Assembly: GCA_900557435.1 (NCBI GenBank)
Contig: USSH01000095.1
Coordinates: 1-8,541, forward strand
Length of the DNA stretch: 8,541 nt
Reading direction: 5' to 3'
Source of the DNA: an uncultured Coprococcus sp.
GTDB taxonomy: Bacteria; Bacillota; Clostridia; Lachnospirales; Lachnospiraceae
Position 1 is the stretch's first letter, and the number at the start of each line of letters is the position of its first letter. Both the position numbers and the translations under genes were made by a program. The notes below the pieces were generated by a model that was given only the letters and a program-made list of their open reading frames with translations, searched no databases and was not told the origin of the DNA. Below, piece after piece: positions 1 through 5,820 of the stretch.

Positions 1-93
1 GATCAACGGTTTATCTTATATTTGTAACTATAATGCGCTTTCCTAGTAAATTTGTCAAGATTAAATTTTTATTATTTTTTTATTATTTCCTAA

Positions 94-122
94 TTGACTA
101 CCCCACCCAACTGAAATATCCT
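94..122 (+). promoter_or_regulatory. Candidate sigma-A promoter for the first MATE gene
   Basis: A -35-like TTGACT (94-99) is followed after 17 nt by a -10-like TATCCT (117-122). The -35 matches the consensus at five of six bases and the -10 at four of six. Transcription would start near 129, so the RNA would begin just before the GC-rich hairpin at 135-167. The -10 is weak and the surroundings are AT-rich, so this is only a candidate. Confidence 0.4.
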
Positions 123-134
123 ATACATTAGACT

Positions 135-167
135 TGGGGACGGAGGGGTCAGGCACCTCCGTCCCCA
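135..167. repeat. GC-rich perfect hairpin, REP-like
   Basis: The arms GGGGACGGAGG (136-146) and CCTCCGTCCCC (156-166) are perfectly complementary over 11 bp. A T-A pair at 135/167 extends the stem to 12 bp, and the loop is 9 nt. The element stands out sharply from the AT-rich DNA around it. No T-tract follows on the + strand, so it is not an ordinary intrinsic terminator. Hairpins beginning GGGGACGG recur as dispersed intergenic REP-like elements in many Firmicutes; placing this one among them is inference from memory. It would lie in the 5' leader of the MATE gene if the promoter at 94-122 is used. Confidence 0.6.
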
Positions 168-225
168 TGATGAACGGTAAAGTTTTCAGCAGATTTTATA
201 AAGTTATCAACATTAAGGAGCAGTT

Positions 226-1605
226 ATGAACACAAGTACAATTTCTTCAAATTCTGAAGAGAGGATGGGCACGGCGCCGATATTTAAACTTATGCTCTCC
301 ATGGGCATACCGACATTTGTGGCGCAGCTCATCAATCTCTTATACAACATAGTGGACAGAATATATATAGGACATATTCCCGAGGTTGGTGCAGCGTCAC
401 TCACCGGAATCGGACTGTGTCTCCCGATCATCACACTTGTGAGTGCATTCAGCGTGTTCGTGGGAGCAGGCGGAGCACCTCTGGCTTCCATCGCTCTCGG
501 CAAAGGCGACAGGGACAAGGCACAGCGCATCCTGTCAAATGGCGTAACCCTGCTCATCATATTTACAGTTATTGTTATGGCTGTCATCTACACATTGAAG
601 AAGCCGCTTCTGTATTTCTTCGGAGCAAGCGACGCCACCTATCCGCATGCCGATGACTATCTGAGCATTTACCTTATAGGCACGATATTTGTCATGATCA
701 CCACCGGACTGAACACATTTATCACAGCCCAGGGACAGTCAAAGACCGCCATGTTTTCTGTGCTCATAGGAGCCATATTCAACATCATCCTAGATCCGAT
801 ATTCATATTTGCACTGAACCTCGGAATCAAGGGTGCGGCCATAGCGACCATCATATCCCAGGCGATAAGCGCGGCATGGGTTATCAGATTTCTGACATCC
901 GACAAGGCTAGTCTTCGCATATCAGCGCAGATGATGCGCCCACAGGGCAAGCTGATCCTGTCAATTGCAGCCCTCGGTGTATCACCATTTATCATGCAGG
1001 TCACGGAGAGCCTTATAACCATCGTGTTCACTCATGGACTCCAGAAGTACGGCGATGACCTGTATGTGGGATCATTCACCATACTCCAGAGTATCATGCA
1101 GATTATATTTATCCCGATGAGCGGATTCTCCCAGGGTGTCCAGCCTATCATCAGCTACAACTACGGCAAAGGCAACGTGAGCAGAGTAAAGAAGACGTGT
1201 ACCATACTTATAACCATGTCCATCATCGTGTCATTTGTCCTGGCCGGGGCCGCATTCCTGTTCCCGTCCGTGGCTGCCGGAATATTTACATCAGATGAAG
1301 CACTCAAGGCACTCTGTGCAAAGGTTCTCCCAATATACATATTCGGAATGATGTTCTTCGGCATACAGAACGGATGCCAGCAGTCCTTCATATCCATGGG
1401 GCAGGCAGGCAAATCCCTTATATTTGCACTGCTGAGAAAGGTCATACTGATAATTCCTCTCGCGATCATCCTTCCGTATTGCACACACTCAGTCATGAGC
1501 ATTTACTACGCCGAGCCTATCAGCGACATAGTATCCGCCTTCTCCTGCGGCGCGACATTCCTGCTGACATTTAAGTCGATGATGAAGGGCGCAGGGAAGA
1601 AGTAG
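226..1605 (+). CDS. MATE-family multidrug/cation antiporter (MepA-like branch)
   Basis: A 459-residue polytopic membrane protein of the MATE (multidrug and toxic compound extrusion) family, which exports cationic drugs or metabolites using a Na+ or H+ gradient. The length fits the family's usual 440-480 residues and 12 membrane helices. Family features include the N-terminal helix with INLLYNIVDRIYIG (residues 36-49), the loop FVGAGGAPLASIALGKGD (78-95) after helix 2, and the equivalent C-terminal-half segment with QGVQPIISYNYGKGN near residues 302-316. The INLLYNIVDRIYIG and AGGAP patterns resemble the S. aureus MepA branch. The start is ATG with AAGGAG five bases upstream (215-220). The gene is convergent with a second MATE gene and the stop codons are 5 bp apart. 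No regulator gene is adjacent, so the substrate cannot be deduced. It is intact, and its GC content looks somewhat higher than that of its neighbours. Confidence 0.95.
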   Translation: MNTSTISSNSEERMGTAPIFKLMLSMGIPTFVAQLINLLYNIVDRIYIGHIPEVGAASLTGIGLCLPIITLVSAFSVFVGAGGAPLASIALGKGDRDKAQRILSNGVTLLIIFTVIVMAVIYTLKKPLLYFFGASDATYPHADDYLSIYLIGTIFVMITTGLNTFITAQGQSKTAMFSVLIGAIFNIILDPIFIFALNLGIKGAAIATIISQAISAAWVIRFLTSDKASLRISAQMMRPQGKLILSIAALGVSPFIMQVTESLITIVFTHGLQKYGDDLYVGSFTILQSIMQIIFIPMSGFSQGVQPIISYNYGKGNVSRVKKTCTILITMSIIVSFVLAGAAFLFPSVAAGIFTSDEALKALCAKVLPIYIFGMMFFGIQNGCQQSFISMGQAGKSLIFALLRKVILIIPLAIILPYCTHSVMSIYYAEPISDIVSAFSCGATFLLTFKSMMKGAGKK

Positions 1606-1610
1606 TTAGA

Positions 1611-3011
1611 TCATATGCCTTTAAATATTTCAATATTACAAATTTTCCTTCTCAGCAACACCGTTCCCACCACGCAGGACACAATCTCCGTGGTCGGGAA
1701 CGCCCACCATATCAGTGATACATCCGCCTGACCGCCCCTGACTAGAGCAGCAAATGCTCCGGCAAGCGGCAGGATGATTATCAACTGTCTGAGCAGCGAT
1801 ATCACAAGCGATTCCACTCCGCCTTCAAGGGCCTGATATATTCCCTGAAATGCTACATTTACCCCGGCAAATATGAAACTTAGAGAGATTATCCTCATGG
1901 CGTCTATAAAATACGCTCTGGACTGTCCCGCATTGAAAAGTCCTGCAAATGCAGCGGGAAACAGTTCTGTCACAGCCATTCCAAACACCATCAGCACTAT
2001 TGTGTAGATTATTCCATACTTAATCGCTTCATTTATCCTCTTCCTGTCACCCATTCCATAGCTGTACGCCGTGATCGGGGTGATCGCATCCCTGAGTCCA
2101 AATGCGAGAAACAGCACAAACTGCTGAACCTTGTAAAACAGACCATATGCAGTCTGCACCGACTGGTTAAACTTGAGTATGAGATTCAGCACATACACCA
2201 TGATGGACATAAGTGCCTGAGCAATGATGGCTGGAAGTCCTATGGCGTATATTCCCCGGATGATTCTCCAGTCAGGCTTCATGTATGCACATCCATGTTC
2301 AAATTCCTTATTCAGTCTCAGATGGAACACGCACAGCAGCACAGCAGAGGCTATCTGACCTATAATAGTCGCATAGGCAGCTCCTCTGACCCCCATGTCA
2401 GGAAATGGTCCCACTCCGTATATGAGAAGCGGATCAAGTATGATGTTTATGACAGCTCCCATCACCTGGCCTATGGTCGAATACATGGATCTCCCAGTTG
2501 CCTGAAGCAGCTTCTCAAAAAGCGAGAAGAATATTATTCCAAATGAATACACACAGCATATTCTGAGATAATCCACAGCCATCTCTGTGACCTGCGCATC
2601 CATTGTCTGTGAAACTATATAAGCCCTCACTCCAAATATTCCAAATAACAGGCACACCACATATATTACAGCACCAAGGAACAGACTGTTGCCGGCTACC
2701 TTGGCAGCTCTTTCCTTATCACCCTGACCAAGAGTTCTTGCAATGAACGCATTTGTGCCGACTCCCGTGCCTATGCCCAGAGCAACCATGAGCATCTGCA
2801 CCGGAAATACCAGCGTGAGGGCATTTAACGCGGCCTCACTTCCCACCTTCATATTTCCCACAAATGCACTGTCCACGATGTTGTACACCGCCTGAAGCGC
2901 CATGGAAAGAATCATAGGAATACCCATCTGAATCATCAGCTTTCCAACTGGCATATCTTTCATCTTATTTCTCTCTCTGCTTTTCTCTTTGTTCTTATCC
3001 ATTTCTTCCAC
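1611..3011 (-). CDS. Second MATE-family efflux transporter, GTG start
   Basis: A 466-residue MATE-family inner-membrane antiporter, intact and of normal length. After a charged Lys/Glu-rich cytoplasmic N-terminus (residues 1-20) comes the first helix with [20 protein letters not shown] (31-50), then [20 protein letters not shown] in the loop after helix 2, and [16 protein letters not shown] around residues 308-323 as the matching motif of the second half. Sequence details differ clearly from the MATE gene at 226-1605, so the two belong to different branches of the family rather than being a recent duplication. The first possible start is GTG at 3009-3011, and a good AGGAG (3020-3024) sits 8 nt upstream of it; the in-frame ATG at 3000-3002 is too far from that site. 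Transcription probably begins near 3092 from the promoter at 3099-3127. Substrate unknown. Confidence 0.94.
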   Translation of the reverse strand: MEEMDKNKEKSRERNKMKDMPVGKLMIQMGIPMILSMALQAVYNIVDSAFVGNMKVGSEAALNALTLVFPVQMLMVALGIGTGVGTNAFIARTLGQGDKERAAKVAGNSLFLGAVIYVVCLLFGIFGVRAYIVSQTMDAQVTEMAVDYLRICCVYSFGIIFFSLFEKLLQATGRSMYSTIGQVMGAVINIILDPLLIYGVGPFPDMGVRGAAYATIIGQIASAVLLCVFHLRLNKEFEHGCAYMKPDWRIIRGIYAIGLPAIIAQALMSIMVYVLNLILKFNQSVQTAYGLFYKVQQFVLFLAFGLRDAITPITAYSYGMGDRKRINEAIKYGIIYTIVLMVFGMAVTELFPAAFAGLFNAGQSRAYFIDAMRIISLSFIFAGVNVAFQGIYQALEGGVESLVISLLRQLIIILPLAGAFAALVRGGQADVSLIWWAFPTTEIVSCVVGTVLLRRKICNIEIFKGI

Positions 3012-3019
3012 TCTTCAAA

Positions 3020-3026
3020 CTCCTTT
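3020..3026 (-). promoter_or_regulatory. Ribosome binding site that selects the GTG start
   Basis: On the minus strand AAAGGAG lies 8 nt before GTG (3011-3009). The next in-frame ATG, three codons later, would be 17 nt away, outside the usual range. This supports GTG as the translation start of the second MATE protein. Confidence 0.7.
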
Positions 3027-3043
3027 CCCTGAACAAAAAATGC

Positions 3044-3082
3044 AGCTACCGCCTAAGTTAGTTGGACTTACGCTGAATAGCT
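3044..3082 (-). promoter_or_regulatory. Nested stem in the leader of the second MATE mRNA
   Basis: Within the predicted leader, AGCTA/TAGCT (3078-3082 with 3044-3048) encloses TAAGT/ACTTA (3066-3070 with 3054-3058), giving two nested 5-bp helices with an internal loop. It ends about 20 nt before the ribosome binding site. The helices are short and AT-rich, so the fold may not be stable, and I recognise no riboswitch class. Confidence 0.25.
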
Positions 3083-3098
3083 ACACACTAGAAAATTA

Positions 3099-3127
3099 TT
3101 TATATGCACATAAAAAGCGAGTGACAA
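3099..3127 (-). promoter_or_regulatory. Probable sigma-A promoter of the second MATE gene
   Basis: On the minus strand TTGTCA (3127-3122) and TATAAA (3104-3099) are separated by exactly 17 nt. Each hexamer matches its consensus at five of six positions. The start would be near 3092, leaving an untranslated leader of about 80 nt. The -35 hexamer lies inside the downstream arm of the terminator hairpin of the gene at 3208-4068, so the two signals overlap. Confidence 0.55.
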
Positions 3128-3160
3128 AACTGGATTTACGCAATCTTTGCCACTCGCTTT
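3112..3160 (-). terminator. Intrinsic terminator of the lipoprotein gene
   Basis: The arms AAAGCGAGTG (3160-3151, minus-strand reading) and CACTCGCTTT (3123-3114) form a 10-bp stem. After one A-C mismatch the stem continues with CAAA/TTTG (4 bp), and after a 4-nt bulge with GATT/AATC closing a 5-nt loop. On the minus strand the stem runs directly into TTTTTA, as expected for rho-independent termination of the gene ending at 3208, 48 nt upstream. On the + strand the hairpin is followed by only three Ts, so it probably acts in one direction. Confidence 0.75.
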
Positions 3161-3207
3161 CGATGTGTATTATACTTTCTGTTCTTAAAAAAGTAAAGTT
3201 GTAAAAT

Positions 3208-4068
3208 TTATAATGGACTGAACATGTTATCCAGAATATCCTGATAATTTCTGTCACCAAGTGTCTCTATAGCTATTATCATCGTATACTTTCCGTCATC
3301 TGATCTTACTATTACATTTGTCAGAGAGTACTCAGTTCCGGACATATCAGCCGTTGCTGTACATATGTAATGCTCTTCACCAAATACTGTACACTTGGAA
3401 TAACCAGTCTCGATATTGCTTGCTTCAGCACCAATTCTACTTGCTGTAGATGTAATAACAGTATCCATCTGAGCAACAGTTGCCTTTGCTACTGTCTTCT
3501 CATCAGCCCACACATCATAACCGTAATTCCCGCCACCCTTCGGGGACTTTATTTTGAGCAGAATATAGTGTGTACCATCATTTGCACAGAATGCATAATC
3601 GTTTCCTACCGTAAAGCTATTGTCCAGATTATCCAATGCCCTCTGTACTGTCTCATCGCTATTGGAATCCTCCACAACCTCAGAGATATCGGTGGCAGAC
3701 AGTAATGAACCTCTTGTCTGGATTCCATAGCTTCCTTCAAGGTTGATCTTAAATCCAAAATACGAATTCTCGTAACCATTCTTGGTGTATACACCTACTA
3801 TTGAAGGATCAACCTCTGCCTCTTCACTGTCCTCTGTATCTGCCTCTGTATCCTCCTCATCAATGGCGACCGAACTGTCCTCAGTATCATCTGCGGTGTC
3901 CTGTGTTTCAGTATCCTGCTCCTCTGTTGCTTCTTCTGTCACAGACTCTGTTGTAGCGCTGGCTGCTGTAGTGTCAGAATTGTCACTTCCACCACAGCCC
4001 GTCAGCATCAATCCCATCATCATTGCTGCAACTACAATATAGCTTGTTCCCTTTTTCATAATACTCAT
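3208..4068 (-). CDS. Putative surface lipoprotein with acidic linker
   Basis: A 286-residue secreted lipoprotein of unknown function. Residues 1-24 form a signal peptide: Lys5-Lys6, a hydrophobic core, then the lipobox LTGC with Cys25 as the predicted lipidated residue. Residues 26-87 are a low-complexity linker rich in Thr, Glu, Asp and Ser, likely to span the cell wall region. From about residue 90 a globular domain starts with the pattern YENSYFGFKI, similar to other Lachnospiraceae lipoproteins I have seen with Y-x-N-x-YFGF; no enzyme motif is visible. The frame is open to an ATG at 4125, but that start would put 19 non-signal residues in front of the signal peptide and has no good binding site. 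AGGAG at 4072-4076 is 3 nt from ATG 4068 and 12 nt from ATG 4059, so either may be used. The gene has its own promoter (4102-4129) and terminator (3112-3160). Confidence 0.85.
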   Translation of the reverse strand: MSIMKKGTSYIVVAAMMMGLMLTGCGGSDNSDTTAASATTESVTEEATEEQDTETQDTADDTEDSSVAIDEEDTEADTEDSEEAEVDPSIVGVYTKNGYENSYFGFKINLEGSYGIQTRGSLLSATDISEVVEDSNSDETVQRALDNLDNSFTVGNDYAFCANDGTHYILLKIKSPKGGGNYGYDVWADEKTVAKATVAQMDTVITSTASRIGAEASNIETGYSKCTVFGEEHYICTATADMSGTEYSLTNVIVRSDDGKYTMIIAIETLGDRNYQDILDNMFSPL

Positions 4069-4101
4069 TTTCTCCTGAATGTTTAATTTTGCAATGACTT
4101 C

Positions 4102-4129
4102 ATTATAAGAAAATGCCGGTATCATTCAA
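4102..4129 (-). promoter_or_regulatory. Promoter of the lipoprotein gene
   Basis: On the minus strand TTGAAT (4129-4124) and a perfect TATAAT (4107-4102) are separated by 16 nt. Transcription would start near 4095, giving a leader of about 27 nt with AGGAG just before the ATG at 4068. This makes the lipoprotein gene a single-gene unit separate from the remnants upstream. Confidence 0.65.
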
Positions 4130-4151
4130 GCTAATTGTAGTTGCAGATCTC

Positions 4152-4166
4152 GCAACCGATGGTTGC
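4152..4166. repeat. Small inverted repeat with a third copy of one arm
   Basis: GCAACC (4152-4157) and GGTTGC (4161-4166) form a 6-bp stem with a 3-nt loop. GTTGCAG occurs twice as a direct repeat (4140-4146 and 4162-4168), so the GCAAC arm could pair with either copy. No T-tract follows on either strand, so terminator function is not supported. It lies between the aldo/keto reductase remnant and the lipoprotein promoter. Confidence 0.35.
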
Positions 4167-4187
4167 AGGCCTTGATTTTACTGGGTT

Positions 4188-4367
4188 TTATATGCGTCCA
4201 CCATATACAGGGAATCCACTGCTGGCACCATAGCTCTCTATCTTCTTAAAGTTCTTAAGAGCCTCCTTCACTGCATCTGCTGCCTTATCATCATCGATAA
4301 ACCATGTTCCAAGTCCAAGATTTGGTATTGTTACTCCATTGTTAAGTGTATAAGTTTCTTTCAACAT
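4188..4367 (-). pseudogene. Aldo/keto reductase remnant with in-frame internal deletion
   Basis: A 59-codon open frame with a strong AGGAGG site 8 nt before its ATG (4367). Residues 1-37 (MLKETYTLNNGVTIPNLGLG followed by TWFIDDDKAADAVKEAL) match the N-terminus of aldo/keto reductases: first beta hairpin, then G-x-G-T-W and the first helix. In intact enzymes this continues with the strand carrying the catalytic Asp (H-I-D-T-A). Here it jumps at about residue 38 to KKIESYGASSGFPVYGGRI, which resembles the extreme C-terminus of some clostridial members. About 200 residues are missing, including the catalytic Asp, Tyr, Lys and His and nearly all of the NADPH site, so no reductase activity is possible. 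The imperfect repeats CTTAAGAA and CTTTAAGAA flank the apparent join. Frame, start and binding site are intact, so a short peptide may still be made. The C-terminal match is from memory and less certain than the N-terminal one. Confidence 0.7.
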
Positions 4368-4392
4368 TTTTATGTCCTCCTGTCTGTTTTAA

Positions 4393-4704
4393 CTACGATA
4401 TTTTCGAAAACAGACCAGTAATGAATAAAAACACAGGATACTCATTTCTCACAAGTATCTGAAATGTACTGGCAAATCCCTGCAGCATATCACGATCAGG
4501 ATTCAATTCAATGACAATCCAATCTTTTTCATTCTTAAAATGCTTTGATATATCTGTGAGCATAACTGTCTTGCCACTTCTACGAACACCGGTAATCATG
4601 TATATCTGTTGATTTAAAAATTCTGCTGAAAATGATTCTATTATCTTCTGCCTGCTGGAGATAATTTTCTTCCAACCGGATTTCAGCCAGTATTTATGAC
4701 AAAG
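4393..4704 (-). pseudogene. Collapsed AAA-type ATP-binding protein remnant
   Basis: This frame is open from 4704 to a TAG at 4393, but no usable start lies at its 5' end; the first ATG (4599) falls within the nucleotide-binding core. From about 4670 it reads ISSRQKIIESFSAEFLNQQI, then YMITGVRRSGKTVMLTDIS with a Walker A loop (GVRRSGKT), then DWIVIELNPDRDMLQGFAS. This is the N-terminal part of a clostridial AAA-type ATP-binding protein of roughly 350-400 residues. It then reads ILVRNEYPVFLFITGLFSKI, which resembles the segment around the Walker B/sensor region of the same family (PVFLxxTGLxxxI), suggesting an internal deletion near 4460. The rest of the protein is absent. It abuts the stop of the EIIC gene upstream and ends 25 bp before the reductase remnant. 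Not expected to be functional. Confidence 0.65.
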
Positions 4705-5788
4705 TCATATCTCCATCCTTAACCCAGCCGAGTTTTCTCACCACCATATTGATGAGTGGACAGAGAACTGCAGGAAGTACAAATGAGATGAGTATCAGTC
4801 CAACCCAGTCCATTGCTGTGACCGCTGTCTTGCTTCCCGCCTCAATATCATTCATCCATCCTGTGTACACTCCGATCTGTCCAACCAGACCACATGTACC
4901 CATACCTGATGATACTGGAGTTCCGTTCATCTGAAGCTTGAACAGACATGTTGCAAGAGGGCCTGTGATCGCAGATGTAACTATAGGTGCAATCCAGATT
5001 CTTGGGTTCTTTATGATGTTGCCCATCTGGAGCATGGATGTTCCGATTCCCTGTGAAACCAGTCCACCCCACTTATTCTCTCTGAATGACATAACCGCAA
5101 AGCCAACCATCTGTGCACAACAGCCCGCCACAGCAGCACCACCGGCCAGTCCTGTAAGTCCGAATGCTGCGCATATCGCAGCGGATGATATAGGAAGTGT
5201 AAGAGCCACACCGACGAGAACTGATACAGCAATGCCCATCCAGAACGGCTGAAGGTTTGTAGCCAGCATGATGAGGTCTCCGACCTTCATGGCTATGGCA
5301 CCAAGTGTAGGTGCAATAAGAACAGACACAGCCACACCGCTTCCAATGGTTACAAGAGGTGTAATCAGTATATCTATCTTTGTCTCCTTTGAGACAACCT
5401 TTCCAAGCTCAGTTGCGATAACTGCAATAAAATAAACTGCCAGAGGACCACCTGCGCCGCCCAGCGCATTTGCCGCAAATCCAACTGTTATCAGTGAGAA
5501 CAATACGAGCTGTGGGGCCTTAAGTGCATATCCTATAGCCACCGCCATCGCAGGTCCTGCCATTGCAGATGCGAGACCTCCAACTGTATAATCTGTTCCA
5601 TTCACGGTTGCAACAACCGCTTTAAGAAATCCTACACCAAACTGATTGCCAAGCGTGTTCAGTATAGTTCCGATCAGCAGAGTACAGAACAATCCCTGTG
5701 CCATGGCACCCAAGGCATCTATTCCGTATCTCTTGACACTGAACACGATGTCCTTCTTCTTCAAGAATCCTTTTACCTTTTCCATCAT
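4694..5788 (-). CDS. PTS_EIIC_2 / PfoR-like membrane protein
   Basis: A 364-residue, very hydrophobic protein of the stand-alone EIIC-type family PTS_EIIC_2, which includes the protein annotated as PfoR near the perfringolysin gene of Clostridium perfringens. Visible family features are the amphipathic N-terminus with KRYGIDALGAMAQGLFCTLL (residues 19-38), KIDILITPLVTIGSGV (137-152), NPRIWIAPIVTSAITGPLAT (261-280) and SGMGTCGLVGQIG (294-306). It has about 8-10 membrane segments. No IIA or IIB domain or gene is present, so sugar phosphotransfer is not demonstrated; it may be a carrier of another solute or a regulator. Two ATGs (5788 and 5785) follow AGGAG at 4 and 7 nt, and the second may be the true start. 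It lies 32 nt downstream of pepD on the same strand with no terminator between, so the two are probably co-transcribed. No clear terminator follows. Confidence 0.85.
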   Translation of the reverse strand: MMEKVKGFLKKKDIVFSVKRYGIDALGAMAQGLFCTLLIGTILNTLGNQFGVGFLKAVVATVNGTDYTVGGLASAMAGPAMAVAIGYALKAPQLVLFSLITVGFAANALGGAGGPLAVYFIAVIATELGKVVSKETKIDILITPLVTIGSGVAVSVLIAPTLGAIAMKVGDLIMLATNLQPFWMGIAVSVLVGVALTLPISSAAICAAFGLTGLAGGAAVAGCCAQMVGFAVMSFRENKWGGLVSQGIGTSMLQMGNIIKNPRIWIAPIVTSAITGPLATCLFKLQMNGTPVSSGMGTCGLVGQIGVYTGWMNDIEAGSKTAVTAMDWVGLILISFVLPAVLCPLINMVVRKLGWVKDGDMTLS

Positions 5789-5820
5789 TCTTCTCCTTAT
5801 TGAAATTATATTGATGTCAA

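Noticed and set aside
65..90. T-rich run as an intrinsic terminator of an upstream + strand gene
   Set aside because: No GC-rich stem precedes the T run.
135..167. Hairpin as a rho-independent terminator or attenuator
   Set aside because: Neither strand shows a T-tract next to the stem; the following bases are ATGATGAACGG on the + strand.
1374..1574. Other short open frames inside the MATE, EIIC and pepD genes on either strand
   Set aside because: They are shadows of long genes with clear family homology and lack start signals of their own.
226..3011. Inverted duplication of one MATE gene
   Set aside because: The two proteins share only family-level motifs and differ throughout, so they are distant paralogues.
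3782..4042. Ser-rich open frame on the + strand opposite the lipoprotein
   Set aside because: It is the antisense reading of the acidic repeat linker, has no ribosome binding site and no recognisable domain.
4069..4125. Upstream ATG at 4125 as the lipoprotein start
   Set aside because: It would add 19 non-signal residues ahead of a classic lipoprotein signal peptide, lies upstream of the predicted transcription start near 4095, and has no good AGGAG before it.
4393..4599. A 68-aa gene starting at the ATG at 4599
   Set aside because: That ATG lies inside the strand preceding the Walker A loop, homology continues upstream of it, and no binding site precedes it; it is part of a broken gene.
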